A stretch of DNA of 64,000 nucleotides from Arthrobacter sp. Alg241-R88 (GTDB lineage Bacteria > Actinomycetota > Actinomycetes > Actinomycetales > Micrococcaceae): NCBI RefSeq assembly GCF_900537115.1, contig NZ_UNRG01000003.1, positions 62,001 through 126,000 on the forward strand, in the 5' to 3' direction. Position 1 is the first letter of the stretch. The number at the start of each line of letters is the position of its first letter. Of the stretch, positions 63,074 through 64,000 are shown in pieces. Position numbers and translations under genes: made by a program. Under the pieces are notes generated by a model. The model did not search any database. It was not told the origin of the DNA and saw only the letters and a program-made list of their open reading frames with translations.

Positions 63074-63832
63074 CTAGCTGAGCACTGCCAGGGCTATGGC
63101 TGTGAAATGCGCAGCGAAGGCCACCACGGTCAAGGCATGGAAGAGTTCGTGGAAGCCAAAGTGGTGGTAGCTGATGTTGGGCTTTTTTAGGGCGTAAAAG
63201 ACCGCGCCGGTGATGTACAGCACGCCGCCCACGCAGATGAGGACGGCGGCGGGCGCGCTGGCCTGGAAAAACTGCGGAAGATAGAACAGTGCGCCGCAGC
63301 CGAGGGCGATGTAGATCGGAACGTACAGCCAGCGGGGTGCCTGGGTCCAGAGCAGCCGGAACAACACGCCGAGAATTGCACCTGACCAGATGACCCACAG
63401 CAGCAGGACGGCCTGGGGCCGTTCCAGCAGGGTCCAGGCGAGCGGCGTGTAGCTGCCTGCGATCACCAGCATGATGTTGGTATGGTCCAGCCGCTTGAGC
63501 GTCATCTTTACCCGCGGGGACCAGTTGCCTCGGTGGTACACGGCGCTGACACCGAACAGCAGCACTCCAGTGGCCGCGTAGATGGCCGACGTGATCTTGC
63601 GGTCAACGGTCGGAGCCAGGAGGACGAGGACAATTCCCGCCGCGAGTGCCAGTGGAGCCGTCACGGTGTGGATCCAGCCGCGCCACTTCGGCTTGATCAT
63701 CAGGAGCTCGGCCAGGCGCACGGCTGCGTCGTCCATGGGGGAGGTGCCGGCGTTCGTTTCCGCGCTGGCTCCCGCGCCTGCAATGTCCTTGCGCTGCGGC
63801 GTCCGGGGACCGTCCGGGGTGTCGCTGTTCAT
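63074..63832 (-). CDS. hemolysin III / TrhA (PAQR family) membrane protein
   Basis: 252-residue seven-helix protein. A hydrophilic N-terminal tail (1-45) precedes the membrane part, with family histidines in SAVYHRGNW, the RLDHTNIMLVIAGSYTPLAW block and the C-terminal HELFHALTVVAFAAHF. It belongs to the PAQR superfamily; bacterial members affect membrane homeostasis and true hemolysis is doubtful. A perfect palindrome lies just upstream of its ATG and probably controls it. Same position as Rv1085c near mca in mycobacteria. Confidence 0.93.
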   Translation of the reverse strand: MNSDTPDGPRTPQRKDIAGAGASAETNAGTSPMDDAAVRLAELLMIKPKWRGWIHTVTAPLALAAGIVLVLLAPTVDRKITSAIYAATGVLLFGVSAVYHRGNWSPRVKMTLKRLDHTNIMLVIAGSYTPLAWTLLERPQAVLLLWVIWSGAILGVLFRLLWTQAPRWLYVPIYIALGCGALFYLPQFFQASAPAAVLICVGGVLYITGAVFYALKKPNISYHHFGFHELFHALTVVAFAAHFTAIALAVLS

Positions 63833-63842
63833 GGCTCCAGAA

Positions 63843-63864
63843 TAACTTACGGGCCGGTAAGTTA
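63843..63864. promoter_or_regulatory. palindromic operator upstream of the hemolysin III gene
   Basis: TAACTTAC (63843-63850) and GTAAGTTA (63857-63864) are perfect inverted 8-base arms with a 6-base spacer, ten bases before the ATG. Size and symmetry resemble TetR-family operators; no regulator gene is visible in the window. Confidence 0.7.
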
Positions 63865-63972
63865 CCCGTGGGTAATAAGGGCTCGGTGCCGGGCGGCGCG
63901 CAGAAGACCGTCCCCGTCGGCGCCGGACGGTAGCCTAGGATGTGCAAGCCGAACGTACAGCAAGGAAGTCAG

Positions 63973-64000
63973 GTGAGAGGCCGCGTGGAGTTGCCCGGGT
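63973..64000 (+). CDS. start of a probable isoprenyl transferase, cut by the window edge
   Basis: Only nine codons (MRGRVELPG) are present. AAGGAAG lies about four bases before the GTG and a TAGGAT-like -10 further upstream. In mycobacteria the gene after hemolysin III is a short-chain Z-prenyl diphosphate synthase (Rv1086), so the same is expected here; this rests on gene order, not on sequence. Confidence 0.35.

Overview
The window is high-GC DNA from an actinobacterium. Mycothiol S-conjugate amidase (Mca), DUF501 and DUF4307 proteins, and two gene blocks laid out as in mycobacteria (mazG-eno-divIC-DUF501-ppx and greA-DUF4307-mca-small membrane protein-hemolysin III) point to Actinobacteria. 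Overall gene content fits a soil Micrococcaceae such as Arthrobacter or Pseudarthrobacter; the genus is inferred from general resemblance, not from a search. About 65 protein genes, one tRNA and one riboswitch are packed tightly, mostly as chromosomal core or metabolic genes. I see no prophage, insertion sequence, CRISPR array or conjugative element.

Layout. 1-3.6 kb: a 5'-truncated flavin amine oxidase, a gamma-carbonic-anhydrase-like protein, a methyltransferase and PurU. 3.65-6.1 kb: a ZTP (pfl) riboswitch in front of glyA-folD, so one-carbon metabolism genes flank a folate-stress sensor on both sides. 6.2-8.9 kb: a DrrAB-type ABC exporter. 9-13.4 kb: a small membrane protein, exonuclease III, trpS, a 2H phosphoesterase and a YihY/BrkB protein. 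13.4-18.1 kb: an accessory carbohydrate island (a large unclassified glycosidase-like protein, a GH43 protein and an orphan sugar-binding lipoprotein) with two matching LacI-type operators. 18.1-22.6 kb: a hydrolase and sdhCDAB. 22.9-27.4 kb: manC, an M20 amidohydrolase, ohrR-ohr and a zinc-free oxidoreductase. 27.6-37.6 kb: a nucleoside uptake and salvage module (BMP lipoprotein, ABC ATPase, two permeases, cdd, deoA, two DedA paralogues, add). 37.6-43.6 kb: mazG, eno, divIC, DUF501, ppx and a membrane-anchored subtilase. 43.7-46.4 kb: NDH-2, an ACT-GNAT fusion and a tRNA with anticodon UAA. 46.5-52.2 kb: a branched-chain amino-acid ABC system whose binding protein converges on livHMGF. 52.6-57 kb: a Bax-inhibitor-like protein, galTK and an aldose epimerase. 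57-64 kb: an AI-2E transporter family protein, ilvA, rhomboid, greA, DUF4307, mca, a small membrane protein, hemolysin III and the first codons of a probable prenyltransferase.

Two features recur. Many genes have a TANNNT -10 hexamer placed 6-7 bases before the start codon, the arrangement expected for leaderless mRNAs, and this settles several start choices. A 66-bp near-perfect palindrome with 30-bp arms occurs twice in intergenic positions (2001-2066 and 8934-8999). The most unusual items are the short-variable-loop tRNA(UAA), a LivH permease carrying a secreted-type N-terminal domain, the ACT-GNAT fusion and the repeated palindrome.
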